From the NCBI RefSeq assembly GCF_009695915.1, contig NZ_VUMZ01000001.1, positions 248,001 through 312,000 of the forward strand: a stretch of 64,000 bases of DNA, written 5' to 3'. Positions 42,587-53,788 of this stretch are shown here, piece by piece (the stretch's first letter is position 1; each line of letters begins with the position of its first letter). Source of the stretch: Hornefia butyriciproducens (GTDB lineage: Bacteria > Bacillota > Clostridia > Peptostreptococcales > Anaerovoracaceae). A program made the translations under genes and the position numbers. The notes beneath the pieces are model-generated. The model did not search any database. It was given only the letters and a program-made list of their open reading frames with translations, and was not told the DNA's origin.

Positions 42587-43753
42587 TTATTTTCCATCCT
42601 CTCCGTCTGAAATATCCGGAATGTCCGGCAGATCCGGCAGACTTCCTTTCCCGGATCCTTTCTGCGGCTGCGCCGGTCTCTGTCCCTGCTGCGGCTGCGC
42701 CGGTCTCTGCCCCTGCCGCGGCTGCGCCGGTCTCTGTCCCTGCTGCGGCTGCGCCGGTCTCTGTCCCTGCCGCGGCTGCGCCGGTCTCTGTCCCTTCCGC
42801 GGCTGCGCCGGTCTTTGTTCCTGCCGTGGCTGCGCCGGTCTCTGCGCAGGAGCGACGGTTCCGGCCGATGCCGCAGGTCTTGCAGGCGCGGCGGGCGCAG
42901 GCGTAACTGTTCCGCCGGTCGCGGACTGTTCTGTCAACCCCGCAGCGACCTCAGTCTCTTCCGGTTCCTGTCCCGGAAGCGGAATTTTACTGAACCGGCT
43001 GTATGTGCCATGCACTCTCGCAATCGCACCGATGTACACGACAACCAGAAGGATCATGCAGAGGATCGCCCCGCCTATAAGAATCAGTGCGTTATCCATA
43101 TTCCCGGCCATATCAGAAATGTTCCGGATCGTACCGCCGTGTTCACTGATGGACTGAATCAGCCCTTTCCCCCCGGAGATCAGCGCCATGAGACCCAGGA
43201 CAACGGCAGCTGCCGTCAGAACCACATATTCCACCCATGTGCGGGTGCATTTTCTGGAATATTTTTTTTCTTCATGAGCCATGGCGATCTGCGCACAGCC
43301 GCCCATCAGATTCTTGATGCAGAGGATGTGGATGACAGCGGAAATCACCGACAAAACGACTGCGACAGTGACAATGACCAGCCCTGTTTCCTTCGGCATC
43401 GTGGTATTGCCGTTATCATCCATCGAACCGAGGATCAGGAATGCGCCGACGAACACGACCGCGCCTGCCAGAAGCGCCAGCAGAATATTCCAGATATAAT
43501 AATTTCTCGCCTTTCGGAACTTGTCCGAATAACTCTTGACCCTGCTGAGTCCCGCGATAATCATCAGAGTGAAAACCAGGACGGCGATCACCAGAATTAA
43601 TGTGGCCAGATTCCCTGATGAAATCCCCTCTCCCATAGTGTTTGAAACAACGGAGCTGACTGCGCCTCCGATTCCGCAGATCAGAAATTCCAGCAGCATC
43701 CCCCAAAAGACAAGCAGCAGCCCCCTCAAATTATACGTTCTCTGATTCTCCAT
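42587..43753 (-). CDS. Multi-helix membrane protein with QRPAQP repeat tail
   Basis: A 388-residue protein with five to seven predicted membrane helices in the first 260 residues (LLLVFWGMLLEFLICGIGG, TLILVIAVLVFTLMIIAGL, and others), then a Pro/Ala-rich linker and seven 9-residue repeats of QRPAQP(R/Q)(Q/K)(G/E) (residues 304-366). It ends in an acidic tail PDLPDIPDISDGEDGK. The repeats are cationic and unstructured, facing either cytosol or wall. I do not recognise the family. The tail could bind wall polymers or anchor partner proteins; this is inference. Confidence 0.75.
   Translation of the reverse strand: MENQRTYNLRGLLLVFWGMLLEFLICGIGGAVSSVVSNTMGEGISSGNLATLILVIAVLVFTLMIIAGLSRVKSYSDKFRKARNYYIWNILLALLAGAVVFVGAFLILGSMDDNGNTTMPKETGLVIVTVAVVLSVISAVIHILCIKNLMGGCAQIAMAHEEKKYSRKCTRTWVEYVVLTAAAVVLGLMALISGGKGLIQSISEHGGTIRNISDMAGNMDNALILIGGAILCMILLVVVYIGAIARVHGTYSRFSKIPLPGQEPEETEVAAGLTEQSATGGTVTPAPAAPARPAASAGTVAPAQRPAQPRQEQRPAQPRKGQRPAQPRQGQRPAQPQQGQRPAQPRQGQRPAQPQQGQRPAQPQKGSGKGSLPDLPDIPDISDGEDGK
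42656..42844 (-). repeat. Seven tandem 27-bp coding repeats (QRPAQP units)
   Basis: Near-identical 27-base units encode QRPAQPxxx. They differ mainly at residues 7-8 (RQ, RK, QQ, QK), consistent with slippage and probable copy-number variation between strains. Confidence 0.9.
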
Positions 43754-43817
43754 ACCTTTCTCCTTTCTGTACGACCTTCCGCGGCGTTTTCCCCGCCGCA
43801 GAATCTGTCCTTTCGGA

Positions 43818-45161
43818 CTATTGCGTTCTGGCTGATTCCGTGCTCACCACCTTCTGCATTACCGTATTCGCCACGGGACCGGCCACAGCACTTCCGTAGC
43901 CTCCGTTTTCAACGCAGACGATGAATGCGTACGGATACCCCTCGTTCCGGATAAAGCCGCAGAACCAGGCTGTCGAATTGGCGGTTCCGACCTCAGCCGT
44001 TCCGGACTTGGCATAAATCTCAAGTCCCGGATAATTGGCCTGCCCATAGTTGCTCGTCACATTGTTCCGCATCATCCTGCGCAGTATTGAGGCGGTGGAT
44101 GCGTCAATCATCTGATCAGTAGTCTTCCCTTCACTGCCCGATGTGTGGATGAAACGCGGCTCTACACCGTGACCGTCTCCCGCTATCGCACTGAGATACA
44201 CCAGCATGGAACAGGGGTTCAGCTGATCCTTCCACTGCCCGATTCCGGCCCAGGCGAGAGACAGAGGTTCATACGCCGGGAACTTGAACGTGCCCCGCGC
44301 ATTCGTTATACCGTCGATGTCATAAGCCTCCGTCAGTCCTGTCTTTTTCACATAATCTTTCATCACCGATGCACCCACCTTCTGCGTCAGAACAGAAAAT
44401 GCGCAGTTACAGGAATTCGCCAGCGCCTGAGAGAAATTTTCCCGACCGTGCGCCTGAGTACAGGTGACCTTCTGTCCGCCGATCGTCCGGCTTCCTGTAC
44501 ACGTATAAGACCAGTTCTGGTAATCATCGTAGTTTTCGATGACCGCCGCGGAGGTGACCAGCTTGAATATGGAGCCGGGCGTCATGGTTCCCCGTAGGAA
44601 TTTGTTCACAAAGGTACCTGAGGCAGCCTTTGCGGCTGACGGCGGGTTCTTCGGGTCGAAGGACGGCGTACTCACCATGCACAGAATTTCTCCGGTTTTG
44701 TAGTTATATACTCCCACGCAGCCTTTCCTCCCGGCCAGCGCGTTATAGGCGGTTTTGCTTATATCCTTGTTCACCGTCAAGGTGATATCGTTTCCCTTTC
44801 CTGTAATCGAGTAGGTTCCGGTCACGATGTTATATCCGATCATTTTGTCCTGATAGGCGGACAGCGCTCCCGTGGCCACGTTCCCTCTGGAATCCCCCAC
44901 CGCATGGGCGACTGCTCTCCGCGCCGTCGCATCCTTCAGCCAGGCCGCTTTACCGTCCTTGTTTCCGACCAGAAGTGTTCCGTTCACATCGTAAAGGCTG
45001 CCGGAGATCAGTTCCCCGTTGGCAAAGATATGACTGTTATAGGCATATGTTGCCCAGTCCGCTCCCTGTGTTACAAAACGAAAGACGAAAATCCCGACGC
45101 CGATCACCAGCACAGCGGCGATCAGGAGACATATAATTGCACGATGCTCCAGCTTTTTCAT
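43818..45161 (-). CDS. Class B penicillin-binding protein (PbpA-type transpeptidase)
   Basis: A 447-residue PBP with an N-terminal anchor (RAIICLLIAAVLVIGVGIFVF), a short dimerisation region and a transpeptidase domain. Active-site motifs are MTPGSIFKLVTSAA (SxxK), SCNCAFSV (SxN: SNC reads here as NSCNCA) and YAKSGTAEVGT (KSG). Transpeptidases of this short type pair with FtsW/RodA glycosyltransferases in wall synthesis, as here: the ATG at 45161 overlaps the upstream FHA-FtsW stop by four bases. The start is firm because GGAGG precedes it. Confidence 0.9.
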   Translation of the reverse strand: MKKLEHRAIICLLIAAVLVIGVGIFVFRFVTQGADWATYAYNSHIFANGELISGSLYDVNGTLLVGNKDGKAAWLKDATARRAVAHAVGDSRGNVATGALSAYQDKMIGYNIVTGTYSITGKGNDITLTVNKDISKTAYNALAGRKGCVGVYNYKTGEILCMVSTPSFDPKNPPSAAKAASGTFVNKFLRGTMTPGSIFKLVTSAAVIENYDDYQNWSYTCTGSRTIGGQKVTCTQAHGRENFSQALANSCNCAFSVLTQKVGASVMKDYVKKTGLTEAYDIDGITNARGTFKFPAYEPLSLAWAGIGQWKDQLNPCSMLVYLSAIAGDGHGVEPRFIHTSGSEGKTTDQMIDASTASILRRMMRNNVTSNYGQANYPGLEIYAKSGTAEVGTANSTAWFCGFIRNEGYPYAFIVCVENGGYGSAVAGPVANTVMQKVVSTESARTQ

Positions 45162-46960
45162 ATCTCGTCGACCTCCTCTCCCAGTCCTTTGTCCTTGAGA
45201 CTCACTGCAATACTGGCGTTCTGTCTGGTGTCCGCCGCCTTCAGGAAGGCCAGAAGTCCCCAAGAAGCGATCATAGAGGTTCCGCCGGTTGACAGGAACG
45301 GGAACGCCACGCCGGTCAGCGGCAACAGGTTTACCGAGCCCAGCACGTTCAGACTGGTCTGCATCAGGAAAATCGCCATGGCGGAACAGGCCGCGATCGT
45401 ATAATATGTGGATCGGCCGGCCAGAATCGAACGATACGCAAAGACTGAAAGCGTCACGATGGCCGCCACCGCCAAAAGTGCGATGAGCAGTCCCCACTCT
45501 TCTGTTACGACGCAGAATACCAGGTCCGTCTCCGAAGCGATAATCCCGTTCAGCCATCCTTCACCGGCGCCCAGTCCGACGAAACCGCCGCTGGCCGCCG
45601 CGGTCATAGCCCGCGTCATCTGAAAGCCGGTATTGCTTATGAACTCCGGATCCCACGCGTGGCCCCAGACCGCGAACCGGCTGGCCACATAGGAAGCGGA
45701 AGCGAATTTCAGAATCATCAGGCCCCCGGCGAAGGTCACGCCCAGAATCACGATGAGCTTGGTGAAATCCCCGCTTCGGAGGAAGGAGATAATCAGGAAA
45801 ATGACGAAGAAGATCATCGCTGTACCGAAATCACTCATTGCCGCGAGACATCCGAAGCAGAATACGGCAAATATGGTGAAATACAGTGTATTCCTCCGTC
45901 TGAACAGTTCGTCCAGCGACGCCGCGCCTACCCAGATGAAGGCAAGCTTGACAATTTCAGATGGCTGGATAGTAAGACCGCCCAGCTGCACCCAGTTCGA
46001 CGCACCGTTCTTTGTCGTCCCGAAAAATACATTAAACAGCAGCAGCAGCACCGCCGCCACATACATCACCTTCTTCAGTGCAATAGTGCGGGGCAGATCC
46101 CGAAGCCATGTGCACATGAAGAAGAACAGGACGACGCCCATCACAACCGTTATAAACTGCTTGAACACCTGATTCGGCAGACAGGTGGCCGTCACCGCCA
46201 GAGAAAGCGTGGACAGGAAGAACGCGATGGTTTCCATCTCGAATCCCCGACGTTTCATTCCCCGAAGGAATAAAACATATATCCACATCAGAACACAGAT
46301 TCCCAGAAAGGATATGGTTATCTGCGCGTTGTACTTCTCTCCCAGCCCGATCATCAGCTGAATCACTGTCATGATCTGAAACACCGTAAGCGCCACAAGC
46401 GACGGCCACGGTGACGCCACCACCGTATCCTCCTGACGGAACTGGATGTTGTTGCGCCGCTCCTCGATGCTGATGGGGAACAAAGTACAGACCGCGCCAC
46501 CCAGCTGCAGCCGGTCGCCGGCCTTCAGCTGTACCTCCGCATTGGGCCGGACACGCCTGCCGTTCACACTCGCGCCGTTTTTCGACCCGAGATCCATATA
46601 CTTCCAGACGCCGCTGTTGTCGCGGGTCAGCGTCCCGTGATTGCGGGACACACTCATATCATCGATCTGAATGTCGCAGCTTCTGGCGCGTCCGATCACA
46701 TTCTCCCAGTGCCGCAAAGGAACATTCATATAATCTCCGATATTCAGATACGCCCAAACTTCAGACGGATTCCGGCTTTTCAGCAAGGAACGGATCGACG
46801 TCAGAAGAATAAATAGGGCGAGCAGAATAAATATCCAGCGCGCGAAGGCCGTGTAGATCTGTCCCACATTACTGGTCAGCGTGAACACATCGGCTATCGC
46901 CTGCGGGATTCCGGCGAAGAACCCGCCTATTCCTTTTAAGATTCCCAGTATAATCTCCAT
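45158..46960 (-). CDS. FHA-domain FtsW/RodA/SpoVE-type glycosyltransferase
   Basis: A 600-residue fusion. Residues 1-60 include a membrane helix (FARWIFILLALFILLTSI). Residues 75-165 are an FHA domain with NVIGRARSCDIQIDDMSVSRNHGTLT and LGSKNGASVNGRRV, which binds phosphothreonine. From residue about 190 come ten SEDS helices; family motifs are GGLTIQPSEIVKLAFIW and the C-terminal LPLTGVAFPFLSTGGTSMIASW. SEDS proteins polymerise glycan chains with a PBP partner, which here is the next gene. The FHA domain suggests control by serine/threonine kinase phosphorylation. Confidence 0.93.
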   Translation of the reverse strand: MEIILGILKGIGGFFAGIPQAIADVFTLTSNVGQIYTAFARWIFILLALFILLTSIRSLLKSRNPSEVWAYLNIGDYMNVPLRHWENVIGRARSCDIQIDDMSVSRNHGTLTRDNSGVWKYMDLGSKNGASVNGRRVRPNAEVQLKAGDRLQLGGAVCTLFPISIEERRNNIQFRQEDTVVASPWPSLVALTVFQIMTVIQLMIGLGEKYNAQITISFLGICVLMWIYVLFLRGMKRRGFEMETIAFFLSTLSLAVTATCLPNQVFKQFITVVMGVVLFFFMCTWLRDLPRTIALKKVMYVAAVLLLLFNVFFGTTKNGASNWVQLGGLTIQPSEIVKLAFIWVGAASLDELFRRRNTLYFTIFAVFCFGCLAAMSDFGTAMIFFVIFLIISFLRSGDFTKLIVILGVTFAGGLMILKFASASYVASRFAVWGHAWDPEFISNTGFQMTRAMTAAASGGFVGLGAGEGWLNGIIASETDLVFCVVTEEWGLLIALLAVAAIVTLSVFAYRSILAGRSTYYTIAACSAMAIFLMQTSLNVLGSVNLLPLTGVAFPFLSTGGTSMIASWGLLAFLKAADTRQNASIAVSLKDKGLGEEVDEI

Positions 46961-47018
46961 ACATAATCTCCGTAATCATTTTCTGTCATATTTAAGTCAC
47001 AAATCTGTGTCACAGTAT

Positions 47019-47807
47019 CTATATCACAAAACCTCCGTCGACGCCGATGACCTGTCCGGTTATGAAGGACGCCCTTTCCGACGCGAGGAACAGAATCAGG
47101 TCCGCGACCTCCTCCGGACGTCCTGTTCTTCCCAGCGGAGTTTCCTCCCGGAGCATTTCAATGTCCTCCTGTGACAGTCCGCGGTTCATATCCGTATCGA
47201 TGACGCCGGGAGCCACACAGTTGACCCGTATTCCCGAAGGACCCAGCTCCTTTGCGAGGCTTTTCCCCAGCCCCGCCAGTGCGGCCTTTGTTGCAGAGTA
47301 TCCCGCCTCACAGGAGGCTCCGGTTCTCCCCCACATTGATGATACGAGGACAATACTCCCCTTGTGGGCGCTGATCATCGGAGGAAGAACCTCACGCAGC
47401 ACGTGAACCGCACCGTCGAGATTGACACCCCGCAGAAGTTCCCACTGTTCGTCCGTCATATCCGGAAACAGGCCAGTCAGGCTCACTCCGGCATTGCAGA
47501 CTACAATATCGAAGTCTCCTCCGAAGCTTCTGTTTTCCGACGCTGCCAGCCTGCGGGAGAGTTCTCTTCCCGCCTCCCTGACAGCGGTCTTTACCGCATC
47601 ATGATCCGCGATATCGCAGCGGACGGGCAGGATGTTTCCCTCGGCTCCGGCCTCCAGCGCAAGAGCCCCGGCCGCGGCACAGCTTTCCTTATACAGAAAC
47701 ACGGTCTCGCAGCCACCGGCCGCCAGACCCCTCACCGTCGCCGCCCCGATTCCCCGGGATCCTCCGGCGACCAGCGCGGTTTTCTTCCTATTGATATCAT
47801 TACTCAT
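47019..47807 (-). CDS. Short-chain dehydrogenase/reductase (FabG-like)
   Basis: A 262-residue classical SDR. Motifs: ALVAGGSRGIGAATVRGL (cofactor loop), FDIVVCNAGVSLTG, IVLVSSMWG and YSATKAALAGLGKSLAKELG (Tyr-x3-Lys), with IRVNCVAPGVIDTDMN near the end. It most resembles 3-oxoacyl-ACP reductase, but no fatty-acid genes are close, so substrate is open. It lies between the wall-synthesis pair and the fructose operon, divergent from the latter. Confidence 0.85.
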   Translation of the reverse strand: MSNDINRKKTALVAGGSRGIGAATVRGLAAGGCETVFLYKESCAAAGALALEAGAEGNILPVRCDIADHDAVKTAVREAGRELSRRLAASENRSFGGDFDIVVCNAGVSLTGLFPDMTDEQWELLRGVNLDGAVHVLREVLPPMISAHKGSIVLVSSMWGRTGASCEAGYSATKAALAGLGKSLAKELGPSGIRVNCVAPGVIDTDMNRGLSQEDIEMLREETPLGRTGRPEEVADLILFLASERASFITGQVIGVDGGFVI

Positions 47808-47952
47808 AAAAATATTCTATCACAGGTTGGCAAAAAATTCCACACTAACTTACCGTGCGCTGTCACCGCGCGCCGGCACGCTGTCCAATACGCCCCTTGG
47901 AAGTTTTTGCTCAATTTTTTATTATTTTTTGACATATTTTGAACATTTATGC

Positions 47953-47980
47953 TTGACTTTGATTGAATTTGTGGTAGTAT
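47953..47980 (+). promoter_or_regulatory. Promoter of the fructose operon
   Basis: TTGACT (47953-47958), a 16-base spacer and TAGTAT (47975-47980) with TGG extension. The surrounding TTTGA/TTGA repeats (47929-47970) may be a DeoR-type operator, but this is a weak inference. Confidence 0.55.
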
Positions 47981-48033
47981 ATAGGTGTAAAGAAAATTGA
48001 TTGAAAATTCTCACGTGACAAAGGAGGGTCAGG

Positions 48034-48792
48034 ATGCTGCAGGAAGAACGCTTTGCTTTTATACTGAAAGAGCTTGCCGAAAAGGGAGCCGTCAAGGTGA
48101 ACACATTAGCAGAGCAGCTTCATACCAGCCAGTCCACTGTCCGCCGCGATATCCGCGAGCTGGACGAGAGCGGAAAACTCCGAAAGGTCTTCGGCGGTGC
48201 TGTGGCACTTGAGCCCTCCGTTAACACCATTGAATCAGATGTGCTCACCAGAGAATCCAGAAACACAGCAGCCAAGGATGCCATCGCCCGGTACGCAGCG
48301 ACGCAGATTAACGAAAATGATTTCGTCTACATCGATGCAGGAACCACGACCGAGCGGATCATCCCTTATATAGATTCCTCGCTGACCGGCAGCGTGTACT
48401 TTGTCACCAACGGCATCATGCACGCCAGACGTCTGGTGGAAAGAGGCTTCCGGGTATTCCTTCCCGGAGGAGTTCTGAAAGCCACCACTGAAGCCATCGT
48501 CGGCGCGGGCGCTATGGAATACATTGACAACTGCAACTTCACCAAGTGCTTTATGGGGACGAACGGAGTCGATCCCTCCCGGGGCTTTACAACGCCGGAG
48601 ATGGACGAGGCCCGGATTAAAGCTCAGGCCATCCGGCACAGCTACATCACCTACGTGCTTTGTGACAGCAGTAAATTTGACAATGTTTCGTCTGTCTCCT
48701 TCGGCAAGCTTAACTGCGCGTGCATCGTCACAGACCGTCTGCCAAACGAGATTTACCGGAACATCACCGTAATCAAGGAGGTAGAAGCATGA
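48034..48792 (+). CDS. DeoR/GlpR-family transcriptional regulator (FruR-like)
   Basis: A 252-residue regulator. Residues 1-57 form the DeoR winged helix-turn-helix (LAEQLHTSQSTVRRDIRELDESGKLRKVFGGAV). The sensor domain includes DFVYIDAGTTTERIIP (sugar-phosphate loop) and FTKCFMGTNGVDPSRGFT. It heads the operon with fruK and fruA and probably responds to fructose-1-phosphate. The ATG is preceded by AAAGGAGGG. It overlaps fruK by four bases. Confidence 0.9.
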   Translation: MLQEERFAFILKELAEKGAVKVNTLAEQLHTSQSTVRRDIRELDESGKLRKVFGGAVALEPSVNTIESDVLTRESRNTAAKDAIARYAATQINENDFVYIDAGTTTERIIPYIDSSLTGSVYFVTNGIMHARRLVERGFRVFLPGGVLKATTEAIVGAGAMEYIDNCNFTKCFMGTNGVDPSRGFTTPEMDEARIKAQAIRHSYITYVLCDSSKFDNVSSVSFGKLNCACIVTDRLPNEIYRNITVIKEVEA

Positions 48793-49682
48793 TCTACACT
48801 GTTACCATCAGTCCCGCAATCGATTATATCGTTCATCTGGACAGCATGGTTATGGGAGCCACAAACCGCTCCCGGCAGGAGGAATATTACTTCGGAGGCA
48901 AGGGGATAAACGTCTCCGTCATGCTGCAGCACCTGGGGGTGTCAAGCGTCGCACTGGGCTTTGTCGCCGGATTCACAGGCGAAGCGCTGGAAAAGGGGCT
49001 GCACGATCAGAACATCGCAACCGACTTTGTTCATCTGGGTACAGGGATTACCAGAATCAACGTAAAGATAAAATCAACTCAGGAAACGGAAATCAATGGG
49101 CAGGGTGCCATTCCCGAAGAAAAAGACTTTTTACTCCTCATTGATAAGTTAACCAAAATGCGCAAGGGAGACATCCTGGTGATTTCCGGTTCCATTCCGA
49201 ATGGCTTGCCGGCAGATACCTACGACCGCCTTCTCTCAACAGCTGAGATGCAAGGCGCTCTGCCGGTGGTTGATACAAACGGGGAACTGCTTCTGAGTAC
49301 GCTGAAGCACCGCCCCTTCCTCATAAAACCGAACCGGGACGAACTCATCGACCTGTTCGGTGAAATAACTCCTCTCGAGGGCGCCGAAAGGCTGCACGCC
49401 ATGGGCGCCCGCAACGTCATCATCTCCCTCGGCAGAGAGGGAGCCATGCTGCTGGCAGAGGACGGCCGCATCTACCGGTGCGGCGTCCCCTCAGGCAGTG
49501 CGATAAATACCGTCGGATCCGGCGATTCAATGGTCGCGGGATTCATTGCAGGCTACAGCACCACGCAGAACTATCAACACGCTCTGAACCTCGGCGGGGC
49601 CGCGGGATCTGCGACCGCCTTCACTCCGGGGCTGGCTGACCGGGACAGTATAGAGGCCTGTCTGTCGGAGCTGGAGCAGTAA
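48789..49682 (+). CDS. fruK: 1-phosphofructokinase
   Basis: A 297-residue PfkB-family kinase. Motifs: IYTVTISPAIDYIVHLD at the N-terminus, YYFGGKGINVSVMLQHLG (ribokinase signature 1), and INTVGSGDSMVAGFIAGY (ATP/catalytic Asp). It phosphorylates fructose-1-phosphate to fructose-1,6-bisphosphate. Start at 48789 follows AAGGAGGTA and overlaps the regulator's stop. Second gene of the fructose operon. Confidence 0.95.
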   Translation: MIYTVTISPAIDYIVHLDSMVMGATNRSRQEEYYFGGKGINVSVMLQHLGVSSVALGFVAGFTGEALEKGLHDQNIATDFVHLGTGITRINVKIKSTQETEINGQGAIPEEKDFLLLIDKLTKMRKGDILVISGSIPNGLPADTYDRLLSTAEMQGALPVVDTNGELLLSTLKHRPFLIKPNRDELIDLFGEITPLEGAERLHAMGARNVIISLGREGAMLLAEDGRIYRCGVPSGSAINTVGSGDSMVAGFIAGYSTTQNYQHALNLGGAAGSATAFTPGLADRDSIEACLSELEQ

Positions 49683-49712
49683 GAGTTTGTCTCTGAGAAA
49701 GGAAATGTTGAA

Positions 49713-51677
49713 ATGCGTACAAAAGATCTTCTGAAACCCCAATCCATTCTTCTCCACGCAGACATCACAGAGAAACAGGAGGCGATCCGCACGCTGATCG
49801 AGCTTCATGATCAGGCGGGGAACCTCTCCGACAAAAAAGAGTACACCAAAGGTATCCTGGCACGGGAAGAGGAAAGCACGACTGCCGTCGGCGAGGGAAT
49901 CGCCATTCCTCACTGCAAAAGCCCGGCCGTAAAGACGCCCGGACTCACTGCCATGACTGTGGATCAGGGCATTGAATACGGCGCCCCGGACGGAAAGCCG
50001 TCCAATCTTCTCTTCATGATCGCAGCACCTATGGATGGGGATCTCCATCTGGAGGTGCTCTCCCGTCTGATGATGCTCCTGATGGATCTGGATCTGCGGG
50101 CAAAGCTCCTGGCGGCCGATACGCCGGAAGAATTCCTGCAGGCCATCGATGACGCGGAGACCGCGAAATTCCCGGACGAGACGGAAGCCGCTCCCGCAGA
50201 GGAAGCCCCCTCCGCTGCGACACACAAAATCCTGGCCGTGACCGCCTGCCCAACCGGCATCGCACATACCTATATGGCCGCGGAGGCGCTGGAGCAGCAG
50301 GGCGAAAAGATGGGGATCTGGCTGAAGGCGGAAACCAACGGCTCCGGCGGCGCGAAGAATGTCCTGACGCCGGAGGAAATAGCAGAAGCGGACGGCATCA
50401 TCGTCGCCGCAGATAAAAATGTGAAAATGGCCCGTTTCGACGGCAAACCGGTCGTCATCACGAAGGTTGCGGACGGCATTAACAAGCCCGAGGAGCTGAT
50501 CAGCCGCATTCTGAACGGCGAGGCTCCGATCTACCATCATCAGGGCGGCGCGGAGGAGGATTCCTCAGGTGCTTCCGAAGGAGAATCCATCGGAAGAAAA
50601 ATTTACAAGGATCTGATGAACGGCGTGTCCTATATGCTTCCGTTCGTCATCGGCGGCGGAATCATGATTGCGCTGGCGTTCCTGATCGATACCATCGCCG
50701 GGGCCCCCAGAAACAGCGATTTCGGAACCTACACCGCTGCGGCGGCCTTCTTCAAGACCGTCGGCGGATACGCGTTCAGTTTCATGCTCCCTGTTCTCGC
50801 GGGATTCATCTCCATGAGCATCGCTGACAGACCCGGCCTCGCAGTCGGCTTCGTCGGAGGGTATATCGCAACAGTCGGCAGTACCTTCGCTGACCCGGCC
50901 GGTCAGGCGGCGGCTGTCTCCGGATTTCTCGGAGCGCTTCTGGCAGGCTTCGCCGGCGGATACATCGTGCTCCTGCTCAAAAAAATATTCGCATTCCTGC
51001 CCAGAGCGATCGAGAATATGCTGCCGATTCTCATCCTGCCCCTCTTCGGAATCATATTGATGGGCGCGTTCATGTGCGCGGTCAATCCGGCCGTTGGAGC
51101 GCTGAACACCGCTATGACCCACGGTCTGAAATCCATGGGAGGCACAAGTCAGATCATTCTCGGGATTATCGTCGCAGGCATGATGGCCATCGATATGGGC
51201 GGTCCCTTCAACAAAGCTGCATATGTGTTCGGCACCGCCGCTCTGACAACAGGCGACTTCAATATCATGGCAGCCGTGATGATCGGAGGCATGGTTCCGC
51301 CCATCGCAATCGCGCTGGCAACTACCTTCTTCAAAAACAGATGGACTCCCAACGAACTGAAATCCGGACCGGTGAACTACATCATGGGGCTGTGCTTCAT
51401 CACTGAAGGCGCCATCCCCTATGCAGCTGCGGATCCGCTTCGCGTCATCCCCTCCTGCGTTGTGGGATCGGGACTGGCCGGCGCTCTTTCCATGGCGTTC
51501 GGATGCACCCTTCGCGCCCCGCATGGCGGAATCTTCGTATTCCCGGTAGTGGGAAATGTCGGCGGCTACCTGATCGCTCTGGCCGCAGGCGCTGTCGCCG
51601 GGATGCTGATGCTGGCCCTTCTTAAGAAGAAACAGACCCAGTCCGTGCCGGCGAAGCAGACTGAGGAAGCCGCCTGA
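49713..51677 (+). CDS. fruA: PTS fructose transporter subunit IIABC
   Basis: A 654-residue fused fructose permease. IIA is residues 1-150 (IAIPHCKSPAV, His67 phospho-site), IIB about 170-270 (HKILAVTACPTGIAHTYMAAE, Cys179), and IIC about 285-640 with eight to ten helices (GGGIMIALAFLIDTIAGAP, MAIDMGGPFNKAAY, CFITEGAIPYAAADPLRV). It takes up fructose as fructose-1-phosphate with phosphate from HPr. It lies 30 bases after fruK. Confidence 0.96.
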   Translation: MRTKDLLKPQSILLHADITEKQEAIRTLIELHDQAGNLSDKKEYTKGILAREEESTTAVGEGIAIPHCKSPAVKTPGLTAMTVDQGIEYGAPDGKPSNLLFMIAAPMDGDLHLEVLSRLMMLLMDLDLRAKLLAADTPEEFLQAIDDAETAKFPDETEAAPAEEAPSAATHKILAVTACPTGIAHTYMAAEALEQQGEKMGIWLKAETNGSGGAKNVLTPEEIAEADGIIVAADKNVKMARFDGKPVVITKVADGINKPEELISRILNGEAPIYHHQGGAEEDSSGASEGESIGRKIYKDLMNGVSYMLPFVIGGGIMIALAFLIDTIAGAPRNSDFGTYTAAAAFFKTVGGYAFSFMLPVLAGFISMSIADRPGLAVGFVGGYIATVGSTFADPAGQAAAVSGFLGALLAGFAGGYIVLLLKKIFAFLPRAIENMLPILILPLFGIILMGAFMCAVNPAVGALNTAMTHGLKSMGGTSQIILGIIVAGMMAIDMGGPFNKAAYVFGTAALTTGDFNIMAAVMIGGMVPPIAIALATTFFKNRWTPNELKSGPVNYIMGLCFITEGAIPYAAADPLRVIPSCVVGSGLAGALSMAFGCTLRAPHGGIFVFPVVGNVGGYLIALAAGAVAGMLMLALLKKKQTQSVPAKQTEEAA

Positions 51678-51720
51678 CGCGGCGTCCTCACCGAATCATA
51701 TTTTGTATCCGGAATCATAT

Positions 51721-51748
51721 TTGGTAACTGAAAGTTTATATATATAAA
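51721..51748 (+). promoter_or_regulatory. Possible internal promoter for ptsH-ptsI-gapA
   Basis: TTGGTA (51721-51726), a 16-base spacer and TATAAA (51743-51748) in an AT-rich stretch, 20 bases before ptsH. It may allow basal PTS and glycolysis expression without fructose. Two direct copies of a GAATCATATTT motif lie just upstream (51692-51723). Confidence 0.35.
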
Positions 51749-51765
51749 TATAAGGAGAAATCACT

Positions 51766-52032
51766 ATGGTAAGCAAGCAACTCAAGGTAACTAATTCCCA
51801 GGGCTTCCACATGCGCCCCGCGACAGTCTTTGTCAACGCGATGGCAAAGTACAAATCCGACGTCACGATTAATTTCAACGGCCTGACCGTCAACGGCAAA
51901 AGTCTGATGAATCTCATCGCGGCGTGCATCAAGTTCGGCAGCGAAATCGAAGTCGTCTGCAGCGGCGAGGACGAGCAGGCGGCGCTGGATGAAGCCGTCT
52001 CCATGATCGAATCCGGTCTGGGGGAAGAGTAA
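51766..52032 (+). CDS. ptsH: Phosphocarrier protein HPr
   Basis: An 88-residue HPr. His15 lies in NSQGFHMRPATVF and Ser46 in VNGKSLMNL, so both PEP-dependent and regulatory (HPr kinase) phosphorylation sites are kept. It relays phosphate from EI to IIA. It is preceded by AAGGAG and followed by ptsI at 34 bases. The Ser46 region suggests CcpA-type catabolite control in this organism. Confidence 0.95.
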   Translation: MVSKQLKVTNSQGFHMRPATVFVNAMAKYKSDVTINFNGLTVNGKSLMNLIAACIKFGSEIEVVCSGEDEQAALDEAVSMIESGLGEE

Positions 52033-52066
52033 ACCGCAGCACGGTAACAGAAACGCAGGTGAAATT

Positions 52067-53784
<1,718 letters not shown>

Positions 53785-53788
<4 letters not shown>

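Noticed and set aside
42656-42844. Tandem repeats considered as a CRISPR array
   Set aside because: They have no spacers; the units are contiguous 27-base codon repeats in frame with a membrane protein.
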